This document shows positions 38,388 to 46,372 of a stretch of 46,689 nt of DNA, one piece after another. Location of the stretch: NCBI GenBank assembly GCA_028293745.1, contig JAQGOF010000010.1, positions 1 through 46,689 on the forward strand. Direction: 5' to 3'. The position numbers were made by a program, and so were the translations under genes. The stretch comes from Gammaproteobacteria bacterium (GTDB lineage: Bacteria; Pseudomonadota; Gammaproteobacteria; Steroidobacterales; Steroidobacteraceae). A model generated the notes under the pieces. That model was not told the origin of the DNA and did not search any database. It saw only the letters and a list, made by a program, of their open reading frames with translations. Numbering within the stretch: position 1 is the first letter of the stretch; every line of letters starts with the position of its first letter.

Positions 38388-38761
38388 CGGGCTTCATACT
38401 GCGCGCCTGTATCACGGCGCTGGGCCTTTGGGTTGCAACGTGGTTGGTTTCGGGCATACGTATCGACGACCCATGGACGTTGGTACTCGCTGGAGTGCTG
38501 CTGGGTGTGATCAATGCAATCGTCCGGCCCATCGCAATCATCCTGACGCTGCCAATCACCATCCTGACGCTCGGTCTGTTCCTCCTGGTGGTGAACACCG
38601 CCATGGTGGGGCTGGTCGCGGCGATGCTGCCAGGCTTCCACATCTTCGGCGGGTTCTGGTCGGCATTCGCGACGGCGGTTGTCGTCGGCGTTACCGGCTG
38701 GCTCGGTTCGTCCTTGATCGGGTCGCGCGGCAAGATCGATGTGTTTGTAAAGCGGTTGTAG
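38384..38761 (+). CDS. Phage-holin-4-like small membrane protein
   Basis: 125 residues, almost entirely hydrophobic, with about four membrane helices. GVLLGVINAIVRPIAIILTLPITILTLGLFLLVVNTAMVGLVAAMLPGF is the typical block of the Pfam Phage_holin_4_2 family. Despite the name it is a common chromosomal membrane protein of unknown role, and nothing nearby suggests a prophage. Starts in the stop codon of the SRPBCC gene. Confidence 0.88.
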   Translation: MTGFILRACITALGLWVATWLVSGIRIDDPWTLVLAGVLLGVINAIVRPIAIILTLPITILTLGLFLLVVNTAMVGLVAAMLPGFHIFGGFWSAFATAVVVGVTGWLGSSLIGSRGKIDVFVKRL

Positions 38762-39545
38762 AGGGACACCACCGCGGTCCAGTATTTAGGCCTACTACCT
38801 ATCTGGCCTTCCGCAGCGCCGGCATGTCGCGCCGGCCGCTGCATACGCCCCAGCCCGAAAGTTCTGTGCAGCCACCCTTGAGGCGACTGGTCCGAGATAC
38901 CGAAGCAGCAATGAGGGGCGGCCCCGCCCGGAATTTCGGGCATCCTGCGAGGGGTTTCCCTACCTCTTGGACCTCGGCGGTTGCCCCTTCCTGCGGGGAT
39001 AGCCAAGTCGTGTTTCACGATCTGCGAACGCTGCAGTGCCGGAAATTTGCACGTCAAGCTTCCCGTCCGAGGCGGGAATAGCCAACGACTCCGCAGAAAT
39101 CGAAAGTCTCTGACGGGAGCCGGACATTTTAAATCACTCTGGATGTGATCGCGTGCCAGCAGGGCCGGCGGTCTGTACGATGTTGATCCAGGATGCCGCG
39201 ACTGGGGTACGGGGCACCGCCATGGAAACGACTGCGTATGGAACTGCAGAGGCGATCATGCCAGCGACGAGGCCGAGAGACGAACTCGCGGCCGCCGCTA
39301 TTGTTGCGAGCATGCCGGACCGGACGAGCGCGCACATTGTCAGGTGTGGCATCGGCTGGCATGGCTGACTGATGAAATCCCGGCTCCCGCAGTTGTGTTG
39401 CAGCGCCCGCCGCCTGCGGAGGCGTGTGGCGCTCTGCACCATGGTGAAGCGGGGACTGACAGGTTGCAATGAACCAACGGGTGATAGCGGAAATGCGGCG
39501 CCCGTTCGTCCTTGCTCTACAGAGTTGCCTACTACTGTGCGCAGC
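38762..39545. other. 784-bp gap before the TonB receptor; nothing firm
   Basis: No convincing gene. Two weak candidate frames (39153-39368 plus and an overlapping minus frame with a hydrophobic run, 39134-39370) cannot be supported by motif or ribosome site. A small inverted repeat TTCCCG/CGGGAA lies near 39059-39080. The promoter of the TonB receptor should be in the right part, but I see no clear -35/-10. Confidence 0.4.
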
Positions 39546-42521
39546 ATGGACGAACACAAGGACGGGTTTCGGCTAGTAACTCTATGCCGCACCGCACAGC
39601 GGTTGTGTGCAGTACTGGTCGTATGCCTGATTCTCCATACAGCCGATGCGGATGCGGGTCCCGCTGCGCCGCTTCGGCACTTCCAGCTCGAAGCGGGCGA
39701 CGCTTCTCTCATGCTGAACGAATTCAGCCGTCAGTCTGATCTGCAGGTCCTCTTCGATTTCAACATCCTCAGAGGGATGAAAACGCGTGAGGTCAACGGC
39801 GACCTCGACCCCTCTACCGCCCTGAAGTCGATGCTGAAGGGTACGAACCTCGTTTTCGACTTCGTCAACGACCGTACGCTGGCCGTGACGCCGAAGAAGC
39901 CGTCGTTCTTCAGCCGGTTGTGGCACCGTATGAAAACGCGTCCAAGGCATGCGTCGGATGACGACGAGCTGGCGCAGGTGTTGATTTCGGGGTCGGGTGA
40001 GAGTGGGACTCATCCGCTGTTGGGTGGAGAGACGCTGCAGTTGGGTCGGGCTGAGATTGAGCGTTCGGGGTTGGCTACTACGCAGGATTTTCTGCGGACC
40101 TTGCCTCAGGTGTTTGGGGGTGGGCCGACGCAGGATACGGTGTTGGGGCGGGAGGCAGGGACCAACTCCGCGCACGGTTCAGGCGTCAATCTCCGCGGGC
40201 TCAATGCGGGCGCGACTCTGGTGCTGATCGATGGGAGGAGAATTGCTCCCAGCGGAATCGCAGGCTCGTTCGAAGACATTTCAAACATACCTCTCAGCAT
40301 CGTTGACCATGTCGACGTGTTACCCGATGGCGCATCGGCGCGGTATGGCGCTGACGCTGTAGGCGGAGTCGTAAACTTCGTAACACGGAGTAACTTCTCA
40401 GGCATTCAGACCCAGGCACGTGGGGGTGGAGTGACGAATGGCTCAATGGGGGAGCGCCAGTTCAGCCAGGTGTTTGGCCGTACGCGCGACTCCGGGAGCG
40501 ATCTGCTCTCGTTCGAGTACTTCCAGCGCGACGCGCTACGAGCCCAGGATCGCTGGCAACAGACGAGCAATCTAACGCCGTTCGGCGGTAGCAATTTCGA
40601 CTTCATGTACGGCAGCCCTGGAACGATCACGGACGGTGCCCACTACTGGCCGCTTCCAAAAGGTCAGAATGGCAAGTCGTTGACCGCTGGCAGCATTGCT
40701 CAGGGCGGTGCCAACCTGTACGACCAACAGCAAGGCACCTACATCACGCCTAAAGAGGAACGCTGGAGTGTCTTTGGAGAGAACAGCCTGAAGCTCACCG
40801 ACGATGTCGGATTGTTTACAGAGGGCCTTTTTACTCGACGAAGAGTCCAAAGCATTCAAACATCCTCGAACGCGCTGGTGTTGACAGTTCCCGAAAGCAA
40901 TCCCTTCTATGTCAACCCAACAGGAATACCCGGCCCAGTTACGGTACTGACGGGCACGAGCACATTTTTTGGTCCGCTGATCGCTGACAATCGAATCGAT
41001 ACTGGCAACTTTGCGTTGGGCGTTACCACGTCGGCAAGCAACGGTTGGACTGCGACCGGAAGTATTGCATACACCTTCGAGAAGCAGCACGACATACAAC
41101 ACGGATTTTACGATCCAGCCTCACTTGACGCCGCGCTTGCCGACCCAAATCCGTCGACTGCATTCAATCCCTTCGGTGATGGCTCAAATACCAATCCCAC
41201 CACGCTCGCGGCCATCAGCGGTTCCGGTCTGTATGATTCGGCTTCGAGCCTGAGAACGGCCAGCCTCAGTGGGAGGGGAGCGACCATTGCCCTGCCGGGC
41301 GGCGACGTCGAAGCCAGCCTCGGGACGGAATACAGAATTCAGTCGATCGAGACTGCGATTTCGGTTCCTGGGGCTAACGCCGACAGCAGCGGTCGCCTCA
41401 GTCGCCGGATCTTCGCCGCGTTCGGCGAACTCCGTATTCCTCTGATCGGCGAGGGCAACGAGTTCGGCTTCGCCAAGCGCCTCGAATTGTCCCTGGGAGC
41501 AAGGCACGAGAATTTCAGCGACGTCGGCAGTGCTACGATTCCCAAGTTCGGTCTTTTCTGGTCGCTCAGCAAGGAAATGAGCGTGCGCGGAACTTGGACA
41601 AAGTCGTTCAGGCCGCCCAATCTGACGGACATGCTGGAGAAGAACAATTACAGCAAAATAGCCTTTCTGCCCGATCCCTCTTCGGCTAACGGATTTACTG
41701 AAGTGTTGTTGCGTTACGGCACGAACCCCGAATTGCAGCCCGAAACGGCCCGCAGCTGGACGTTGGGGGCCGATTTCGCGCCCCGGTTCTTGCCCGGCGC
41801 ATCGCTTTCGCTGACGTACTTCAACATTTCATACTCCCGCAGGATAGACCAGGCGAGCCTTTCGGCGGACGTATTGTCGCAACCGACCCTCGCCTGGCTG
41901 GTGAATCGTCACTTCACGCAAGGTCAGCTTAACGACGCTTGCGCCAACAGCGTGTTTCAGGGTGGCGCGGGAACCTGCGCCACTTCCTCCATCGGCGCAA
42001 TAATCGACAACCGACTACGCAACATTTCCCAGCTGAAGACGAAAGGCATCGACCTGATTGGAAAATACTCATTGGAGAGCCGCTCAGGAAGATTCGACTT
42101 CGGACTGAACGGAACGTATCTGCTCGAATATTCACAGGCGAACACACCAGGCAGTCCGCTGCTCGACATAGTGAGCACGCAGAACAATCCGATCAACTTC
42201 CGAGCCAGAGGCTCTGCGGCCTGGAGCCACCGTGGGCTCGGCGTTTCAACGTTCCTCAATTTCGAGAATAGCTACCGGGATACACTGAGCGTGCCGAACA
42301 GGGGCGTCTCCCCATGGACTACTATAGACCTCCAGCTGAGTTATGAAACCACGGCAGATACACTGAGCTGGCTCGGTCACACGCAATTTGCTCTAAACGC
42401 ACAGAATCTGTTCAACGTTTATCCCCCGTTTCTCAACAATCCGGTCGGGGTGGGGTACGATCAGGAAAATGCCGATCTGTACGGACGTTTGGTGAGCTTC
42501 GAAGTCCGCAAGCGATGGTAA
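39546..42521 (+). CDS. TonB-dependent receptor with N-terminal STN domain
   Basis: 991 residues from the ATG at 39546. A signal peptide (VLVVCLILHTADADA) is followed by an STN domain (residues about 40-115), the part of transducing receptors that contacts an anti-sigma factor. A long linker leads to the plug (LQLGRAEIERSGLATTQDFLRTLPQ, GVNLRGLNAGATLVLIDGRRIAPSG, DVLPDGASARYGADAVGGVVNFVTR) and a 22-strand barrel ending SFEVRKRW with the terminal aromatic. No FecI/FecR gene pair is visible beside it. Its stop is 177 bp upstream of the first lasso precursor, and this receptor type is common in proteobacterial lasso clusters. Confidence 0.94.
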   Translation: MDEHKDGFRLVTLCRTAQRLCAVLVVCLILHTADADAGPAAPLRHFQLEAGDASLMLNEFSRQSDLQVLFDFNILRGMKTREVNGDLDPSTALKSMLKGTNLVFDFVNDRTLAVTPKKPSFFSRLWHRMKTRPRHASDDDELAQVLISGSGESGTHPLLGGETLQLGRAEIERSGLATTQDFLRTLPQVFGGGPTQDTVLGREAGTNSAHGSGVNLRGLNAGATLVLIDGRRIAPSGIAGSFEDISNIPLSIVDHVDVLPDGASARYGADAVGGVVNFVTRSNFSGIQTQARGGGVTNGSMGERQFSQVFGRTRDSGSDLLSFEYFQRDALRAQDRWQQTSNLTPFGGSNFDFMYGSPGTITDGAHYWPLPKGQNGKSLTAGSIAQGGANLYDQQQGTYITPKEERWSVFGENSLKLTDDVGLFTEGLFTRRRVQSIQTSSNALVLTVPESNPFYVNPTGIPGPVTVLTGTSTFFGPLIADNRIDTGNFALGVTTSASNGWTATGSIAYTFEKQHDIQHGFYDPASLDAALADPNPSTAFNPFGDGSNTNPTTLAAISGSGLYDSASSLRTASLSGRGATIALPGGDVEASLGTEYRIQSIETAISVPGANADSSGRLSRRIFAAFGELRIPLIGEGNEFGFAKRLELSLGARHENFSDVGSATIPKFGLFWSLSKEMSVRGTWTKSFRPPNLTDMLEKNNYSKIAFLPDPSSANGFTEVLLRYGTNPELQPETARSWTLGADFAPRFLPGASLSLTYFNISYSRRIDQASLSADVLSQPTLAWLVNRHFTQGQLNDACANSVFQGGAGTCATSSIGAIIDNRLRNISQLKTKGIDLIGKYSLESRSGRFDFGLNGTYLLEYSQANTPGSPLLDIVSTQNNPINFRARGSAAWSHRGLGVSTFLNFENSYRDTLSVPNRGVSPWTTIDLQLSYETTADTLSWLGHTQFALNAQNLFNVYPPFLNNPVGVGYDQENADLYGRLVSFEVRKRW

Positions 42522-42698
42522 TCGAGCCTGCGCACATCATCGAGATCGCCGAAACAATTCAAGAAGAAAGAGCCGCGAACACACTCTGGTCCCTTTCAAT
42601 TTCGTTGAGGGGTCACACGCCGTCCTTGGACGCGCCAGATATAACACCGAGCGATGGAGCGCAAGACAATCATCGATGCTTAAGATCAGGAGAATCCC

Positions 42699-42824
42699 AT
42701 GAAATTGAAGTTCAGTGCTCATTTGATGCTGATCGACTGCGGCAAAGCCTCAAAGATGACCCATGGAGTCATGTTCGCGCCATTCACCGAGGGAGGATCG
42801 CCGCCGTACAATCATTGGGGCTAA
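42699..42824 (+). CDS. Lasso peptide precursor 1 (41 aa)
   Basis: A 41-codon gene with AGGAG seven bases before its ATG. The leader ends LIDCGKASKMTH, giving the proteobacterial lasso pattern of GKAS, Thr at -2 and a Gly at core position 1. The predicted core is GVMFAPFTEGGSPPYNHWG, 19 residues, with Glu at core position 9 to close a nine-residue macrolactam ring on Gly1. It lies 177 bp after a TonB receptor and has a close paralogue 760 bp downstream. A strong terminator follows. The leader resembles astexin and caulosegnin leaders (from memory). The lasso class is inferred; no B or C gene is in the window. Confidence 0.8.
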   Translation: MKLKFSAHLMLIDCGKASKMTHGVMFAPFTEGGSPPYNHWG

Positions 42825-42855
42825 CAGTGATTGTAGAATGAGCAAGGAACGCTCG

Positions 42856-42918
42856 GCTGCCTGCAGTGTGCGTTTCACTTGGGAGGGGGCGTGATCGCGT
42901 GCTGCGGGCAGCTTTTTT
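42856..42918 (+). terminator. Rho-independent terminator after lasso precursor 1
   Basis: Arms 42856-42872 and 42896-42912 form an uninterrupted 17-bp stem (13 Watson-Crick plus 4 G-U pairs in RNA), followed directly by TTTTTT at 42913-42918. It ends the unit of the receptor and first precursor. Confidence 0.8.
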
Positions 42919-43458
42919 GATTTACGGTCGCAATCACAACAGATTCGATACCGGTAGCGCTCGAGGAATTTGGACTCCGCCTCCGATCGCCAAGAAATGT
43001 ACCTCATGTCACTACGAGCTTGGAAGACGTGGTTGTTGTGTTGAAGGCGTTGGTGGAGTCAACACTTCAATCATCCAACCTGTTAATCATTACTTGCGTG
43101 AAGTCCATAGACGCGCTTCGTGATTGTGCGTTGCAGCTGAAGTCGATCGTTGATCCGAGATACTTTGCGCACCGCACGGAGGTGTCTGACGCTGCACGAA
43201 GCGGTACCTCTCGTATCGGGCAGGCCCACGCACTGATCTGTTGAATACATTTCGCGGTCAGCATTCGCCCTGTGGTCGTGCTGTTCCGTAGGCCTTGCGC
43301 GGTCTTCGTTGGTGCGGCAATGATGACGACGCACCAGGGAAGGTGACAGCGGGATTCTCTTTCACTGTCGCGCCGAAGTCCCATGCCGACCTCGGACGTG
43401 CCTGGTGACGCCAAGCGAGCGTGCAAAACAAACATTGATGTTCGAACAGGAGAGTCTC
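42919..43458. other. 540-bp stretch between the two lasso precursors
   Basis: No gene that I can name. The stretch looks poorer in G+C than its neighbours. Competing frames exist (43020-43244 plus and 43067-43435 minus), but neither has a recognisable domain or convincing ribosome site. The last 50 bases (from about 43409) match the sequence upstream of precursor 1, so the duplicated cassette begins there. The rest may be decayed mobile or coding DNA. Confidence 0.4.
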
Positions 43459-43587
43459 GTGAAATCGTTATCCATGGTCTCCATATTGCTCATCGACTGT
43501 GGCAAGGCTTCGAGAAGAACTCAGGGAGGGACCGGCGTGTTCATCGAGCCGGGTCTCCCTCCGTTTATCCGCGCATATTTTGAATAG
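43459..43587 (+). CDS. Lasso peptide precursor 2 (42 aa)
   Basis: A 42-codon gene from a GTG with AGGAGAG upstream. Its leader, 22 residues like precursor 1, ends LLIDCGKASRRTQ with Thr at -2. The predicted core is GGTGVFIEPGLPPFIRAYFE, 20 residues, with Gly1 and Glu8, which fits an eight-residue ring. The loop and tail carry bulky Phe, Arg and Tyr residues that could act as steric plugs. Leader, ribosome site and 3' hairpin match the first precursor, but the cores differ completely, as in diversified lasso gene families. Confidence 0.8.
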   Translation: MKSLSMVSILLIDCGKASRRTQGGTGVFIEPGLPPFIRAYFE

Positions 43588-43604
43588 GGTGAGCGCGTAA
43601 CATT

Positions 43605-43655
43605 TGGCTGCCTGCAGTATGCGTCTCACCCGGGACCGACCGCATGCTGCGGCCA
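43605..43655 (+). terminator. Degenerate hairpin after lasso precursor 2
   Basis: The region is homologous to the terminator after precursor 1 (shared CTGCCTGCAGTRTGCG). It folds into a stem TGGC-TGCAGTATGCG/CGCATGCTGCGGCCA with a 4-nt bulge, but no T-run follows. It may have lost terminator function. Confidence 0.5.
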
Positions 43656-43719
43656 GATTGTCCTTCGGTGGCGGACACGGCCACGATGGCATACGCGCAC
43701 CGGTAACGATCAATCGCGC

Positions 43720-44697
43720 CTAGCGGTGCTTACAACGTGGTTCGGCCGCGGTGTGCTTGCGTTTCGCCAGCGCCGCTTGCACGCGCTCCCTGAGCTTCGT
43801 ATTGCGCTCGTATACCGACAACGCCTCCACCGCAACGTCGGTATGCGTCCGGATGCCGTGCTCGATGATCGAGATGAGCCAATCGAACGCCGCCTCGCTC
43901 CTGTGTAGCGCGGCGGCACGGATCAACACTGCACCAAAGTCTCCTGTGTCATCGAGGCTATCCCAGGCTGTGCGCAGATGCTCGAGCGCGCGGGGATGAC
44001 GTGATTCGCCTAACGCCAGTGCCGCGAAATCGCGAACGCCATCATTGTCGTCAGAAAGATATGCAGCGACAAACGGTAGGCACTCCTCCTGCGCAATGCT
44101 CAAGAGTCCCGTGAAGCATTCCCCGATCACTTCCGACTCCGGATCACCCACCAGCACTTTGAGGCGCAAGAGTGCTTCTGCTTCTCGCGGATTGCCGCAT
44201 GAGATTGCGCGTGCCGCGCCTGCGCGGGCGCGCCATTCGGAATCATGCAGGAGCCCTGTCAGCTCCTGGACGGCCCGGGAATAGCCTGTGGCCACGAGAC
44301 CTATGGCACAGCTGCAACGTACATCGATGGCCGCATCGGTCGCGCCACCCCATACGGGTTCGAGCTGTCGGTAACGGATGCCCTCGAGAAAAAACATCAC
44401 GTCCTGGCATTCCAGATTGACGAGCGCGCGTGCAATGGCCTGCTTGGCGATGCAGTGCGGGTCCTGCTGTATCGGTTCCACCATAAAACGGCCATACGCG
44501 CTCAAGAGATCCGGTAGCCGCTCATGCAGAGAGCGCTCCCCCGCAAGCGTGGCCGCCCGGGCGACGACGCGACAGGGTTTGTCCGCGAGGCACTTCTTAA
44601 TCGCGGCATTTTGAACGGACCGATCCGCGGTTGGATCGAGTGCATTCAATGCCCCCAGTCCTTTCTCCTCGGACTTCTTCCGTGTGGGTTTGCTCAT
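43720..44697 (-). CDS. HEAT-repeat protein
   Basis: 325 residues made of repeated antiparallel helix pairs, for example IDVRCSCAIGLVATGYSRAVQELTGLLHDSEWRARAGAARAIS and DNDGVRDFAALALGESRHPRALEHLRTAWDSL, typical of HEAT-like repeats. A charged N-terminal tail (MSKPTRKKSEEKGLG) precedes them. Such proteins are protein-binding scaffolds, and no enzyme site is visible. It lies on the opposite strand from the lasso precursors and converges on precursor 2; a link to them is not shown. Confidence 0.75.
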   Translation of the reverse strand: MSKPTRKKSEEKGLGALNALDPTADRSVQNAAIKKCLADKPCRVVARAATLAGERSLHERLPDLLSAYGRFMVEPIQQDPHCIAKQAIARALVNLECQDVMFFLEGIRYRQLEPVWGGATDAAIDVRCSCAIGLVATGYSRAVQELTGLLHDSEWRARAGAARAISCGNPREAEALLRLKVLVGDPESEVIGECFTGLLSIAQEECLPFVAAYLSDDNDGVRDFAALALGESRHPRALEHLRTAWDSLDDTGDFGAVLIRAAALHRSEAAFDWLISIIEHGIRTHTDVAVEALSVYERNTKLRERVQAALAKRKHTAAEPRCKHR

Positions 44698-45270
44698 GCG
44701 GAGATCTTAGCGCTTAGAGGCGGCTGCGCCCTCCGCCTGAAGTCGAGAAATGGACGGCGTTTCGGGAGACGGCGGCTTGGGGTTTGGTGGCAGGGACCGC
44801 ATGACGTCCGCCTCATTCTGAGTGGTGCCGTGCCGTATATGAGGGCTGCAATGGGTTCTCCACGAGTAAATGTTGATTCGGGTGTCAGCAAGCGACAAGA
44901 ACTATTCGCATTCAAATATTCGTCGGATGGCTTGAGATGCGATGAGCCGTTTTCAACAGGCCTTGCCCCGGCCGGATGATATCGAGTAACACGCCGAGAG
45001 GCCCACTCATGGAGGCTCGGGCCGACGGCTGTTGCGACGTCGAATTCCACGTCGAACAGAGACGTCCGCCTCCGACGTAGCATTCCGGCTTCCAACTTCG
45101 ACGTAACCGAATTATTGCGGTACTCAAATATCTGGGCAAAATTGGTATTTTATGACACTTCCTTCGCTGCAGTGGTCGAGCTAGGTTTCCAGTCGTTGTT
45201 TCCGGCATGTTCCGACTGTAGACTTTATTCTACAAAAAGAGCAGCCCACTTTGTTGACATAGGAGAAGCC
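44698..45270. other. 573-bp gap before a decayed TA locus
   Basis: No firm gene. The right half contains five CGACGT or ACGTC motifs between 45036 and 45114 (for example 45036-45040, 45061-45065 and 45074-45078), an unusual density. An A/T-rich stretch at about 45110-45165 follows. Confidence 0.4.
45217..45234 (+). promoter_or_regulatory. Palindromic operator candidate upstream of the TA-like pair
   Basis: TGTAGA at 45217-45222 and TCTACA at 45229-45234 form an 18-bp inverted repeat, 37 bp before the ATG at 45271. A weak promoter (TTGTTT, 17 bp, TAGACT) may cover it. Such sites are typical for antitoxin autoregulation. Confidence 0.4.
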
Positions 45271-45741
45271 ATGGGAACACTGACGAAAGACGAGTTGGAA
45301 ACCCCGGTGCCGGTTGAGCGCAAGCGTCCGGCTTATGATCCCAACAACCTCTCTCCGGCGGATGAGGAAGCTCGGAAGTATGACGACACGTCCGAAGGAA
45401 TTGATTGGGATGAGATCCTAGCCACCACCCAAGATGACTTTTTGGCGGGGCGGTTCTCGTACAATTCGGCCGATTACGCCACGCAGGCTGACGCCGATGC
45501 TGCGCTGACTGCTTGGCTCGATGCAATCGTAGAGAAGGTGGAGCGCAAACATGCTTCCATACCTCCATGTGATGCCGCGGATTGCCCGCGACATCGAAGA
45601 ATGCCTGGACTTTGTGGCCCGGCAGCCGCGGGGCAAGCCGAACGATCGCAAGCTCGTTATCGTCTACGCGTACCTGCGGCCGACGGTGCGTTTCGCTCGA
45701 GGCGTTGTGAGCATCCGTGCCGTCCGACACTCGCGCGTTAA
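45271..45741 (+). CDS. Putative antitoxin with out-of-frame C-terminal extension
   Basis: 156 residues from an ATG with AGGAGAAG upstream. The first 95 residues or so look like a real, acidic protein (DEEARKYDDTSEGIDWDEIL, ADADAALTAWLDAIVEKVERK), similar in style to small antitoxins. Past this point the reading frame overlaps the downstream ParE-type gene for about 190 bases and turns Arg/Cys/Pro-rich, which looks like an out-of-frame reading of the toxin. A stop was probably lost by frameshift. An alternative start at 45115 is in frame but unsupported. The family is not recognised. Confidence 0.5.
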   Translation: MGTLTKDELETPVPVERKRPAYDPNNLSPADEEARKYDDTSEGIDWDEILATTQDDFLAGRFSYNSADYATQADADAALTAWLDAIVEKVERKHASIPPCDAADCPRHRRMPGLCGPAAAGQAERSQARYRLRVPAADGAFRSRRCEHPCRPTLAR

Positions 45742-45784
45742 GGACGTGTTCTCGGGTGTTAGGGAGCCAACTCGGCTTGCCTGA
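45551..45784 (+). CDS. RelE/ParE-type toxin, probably internally deleted
   Basis: 77 residues. The start resembles ParE-like toxins (VMPRIARDIEECLDFVARQPRGKPNDRK), and the end has the typical VVSIRAVRHSRVKDVFSGVREP block. In full-length relatives (about 95-105 residues, from memory) these parts are separated by about 30-35 more residues, so a central deletion at LVIVYAYLRP seems likely. It starts at an ATG with GGAG, inside the reading frame of the putative antitoxin. Probably inactive, but the frame is intact. Confidence 0.6.
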   Translation: MLPYLHVMPRIARDIEECLDFVARQPRGKPNDRKLVIVYAYLRPTVRFARGVVSIRAVRHSRVKDVFSGVREPTRLA

Positions 45785-45813
45785 ATTCGGCTACCTTCGC
45801 GCCGACGAATCGT

Positions 45814-45960
45814 ATGCCTGGTCCGATTAATAGCCCGGAGGTGCAAGGGACGGGCGATAGTGAAGTGGCGACGGCAGCCAAGCGGTACAAAGAGATAAAG
45901 GAAAGAGTGGACGCTGAGCGCAAGCGCACCAAAGCATTCACCGCCAAAGGCAGAAAGTAA
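45814..45960 (+). CDS. Small lysine-rich hypothetical ORF
   Basis: 48 residues (MPGPINSPEVQGTGDSEVATA..., then KRYKEIKERVDAERKRTKAF and a basic end). The composition is highly charged. It follows the ParE-like gene and converges on the Xre-type antitoxin, with stops nearly touching. It could be a small basic protein or a chance frame. Confidence 0.35.
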   Translation: MPGPINSPEVQGTGDSEVATAAKRYKEIKERVDAERKRTKAFTAKGRK

Positions 45961-45961
45961 G

Positions 45962-46291
45962 TCAGACGGCTTCTGCGACTGAAACGCCACACTTGACTCT
46001 CCAGGACCGGCCCTTCGCCGCTGGCACAGTTGCGGGCTTGAAGCGAATTCCAACTTTCGCGCAGAACCCGATCAGCTTGTCCGACGAGAACTTGTCGACC
46101 TTGCCCGTCATGAGCTCGCTGACGCGCGGTTGCGGGATGCCGAGCATCTGGCCGATCTGCGCTTGTGAAGCCCTCTGCTCGCGGAAGAAGTCCCGCAGCA
46201 CGAGCATCAGGTCGGCGCGGAATTCCATATCAGCCGCTTCCTCGGCATTGTCCATGATCGCTTCGAAGATGTTCGAGTACTTCAGCTTCAT
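45962..46291 (-). CDS. Xre-family HTH antitoxin-like protein (HigA type)
   Basis: 109 residues. The helix-turn-helix is clear: LVLRDFFREQRASQAQIGQMLGIPQPRVSELMTGKVDKFSSDKLIGF at about residues 30-75. The N-terminus KYSNIFEAIMDNAEEAADMEFRADLM fits HTH_37 antitoxins that normally follow a Gp49/HigB-like toxin gene. Upstream (46292-46372) there is no room for a toxin, so it stands alone. It may be a surviving antitoxin or an ordinary repressor. Confidence 0.8.
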   Translation of the reverse strand: MKLKYSNIFEAIMDNAEEAADMEFRADLMLVLRDFFREQRASQAQIGQMLGIPQPRVSELMTGKVDKFSSDKLIGFCAKVGIRFKPATVPAAKGRSWRVKCGVSVAEAV

Positions 46292-46372
46292 AGCAGGTCT
46301 CAGATATACGGTTTTTTCGTACGGCCGGACCGCTCATTGGGGCCCATGGATACCGTGGCCGACGAGATCTCG

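Noticed and set aside
38384..38761. Holin name taken as prophage evidence
   Set aside because: Phage_holin_4_2 proteins are widespread chromosomal membrane proteins and no phage gene is nearby.
39153..39368. 71-codon plus-strand frame upstream of the TonB receptor
   Set aside because: No ribosome site, no motif, and an equally open frame on the other strand.
42515..42841. 108-codon plus frame over lasso precursor 1
   Set aside because: It starts inside the receptor gene and runs in a different frame from the precursor, which has the ribosome site and motif.
43067..43435. 122-codon minus-strand frame between the lasso precursors
   Set aside because: No domain or start signal, and overlapping frames on both strands; I could not decide it is coding.
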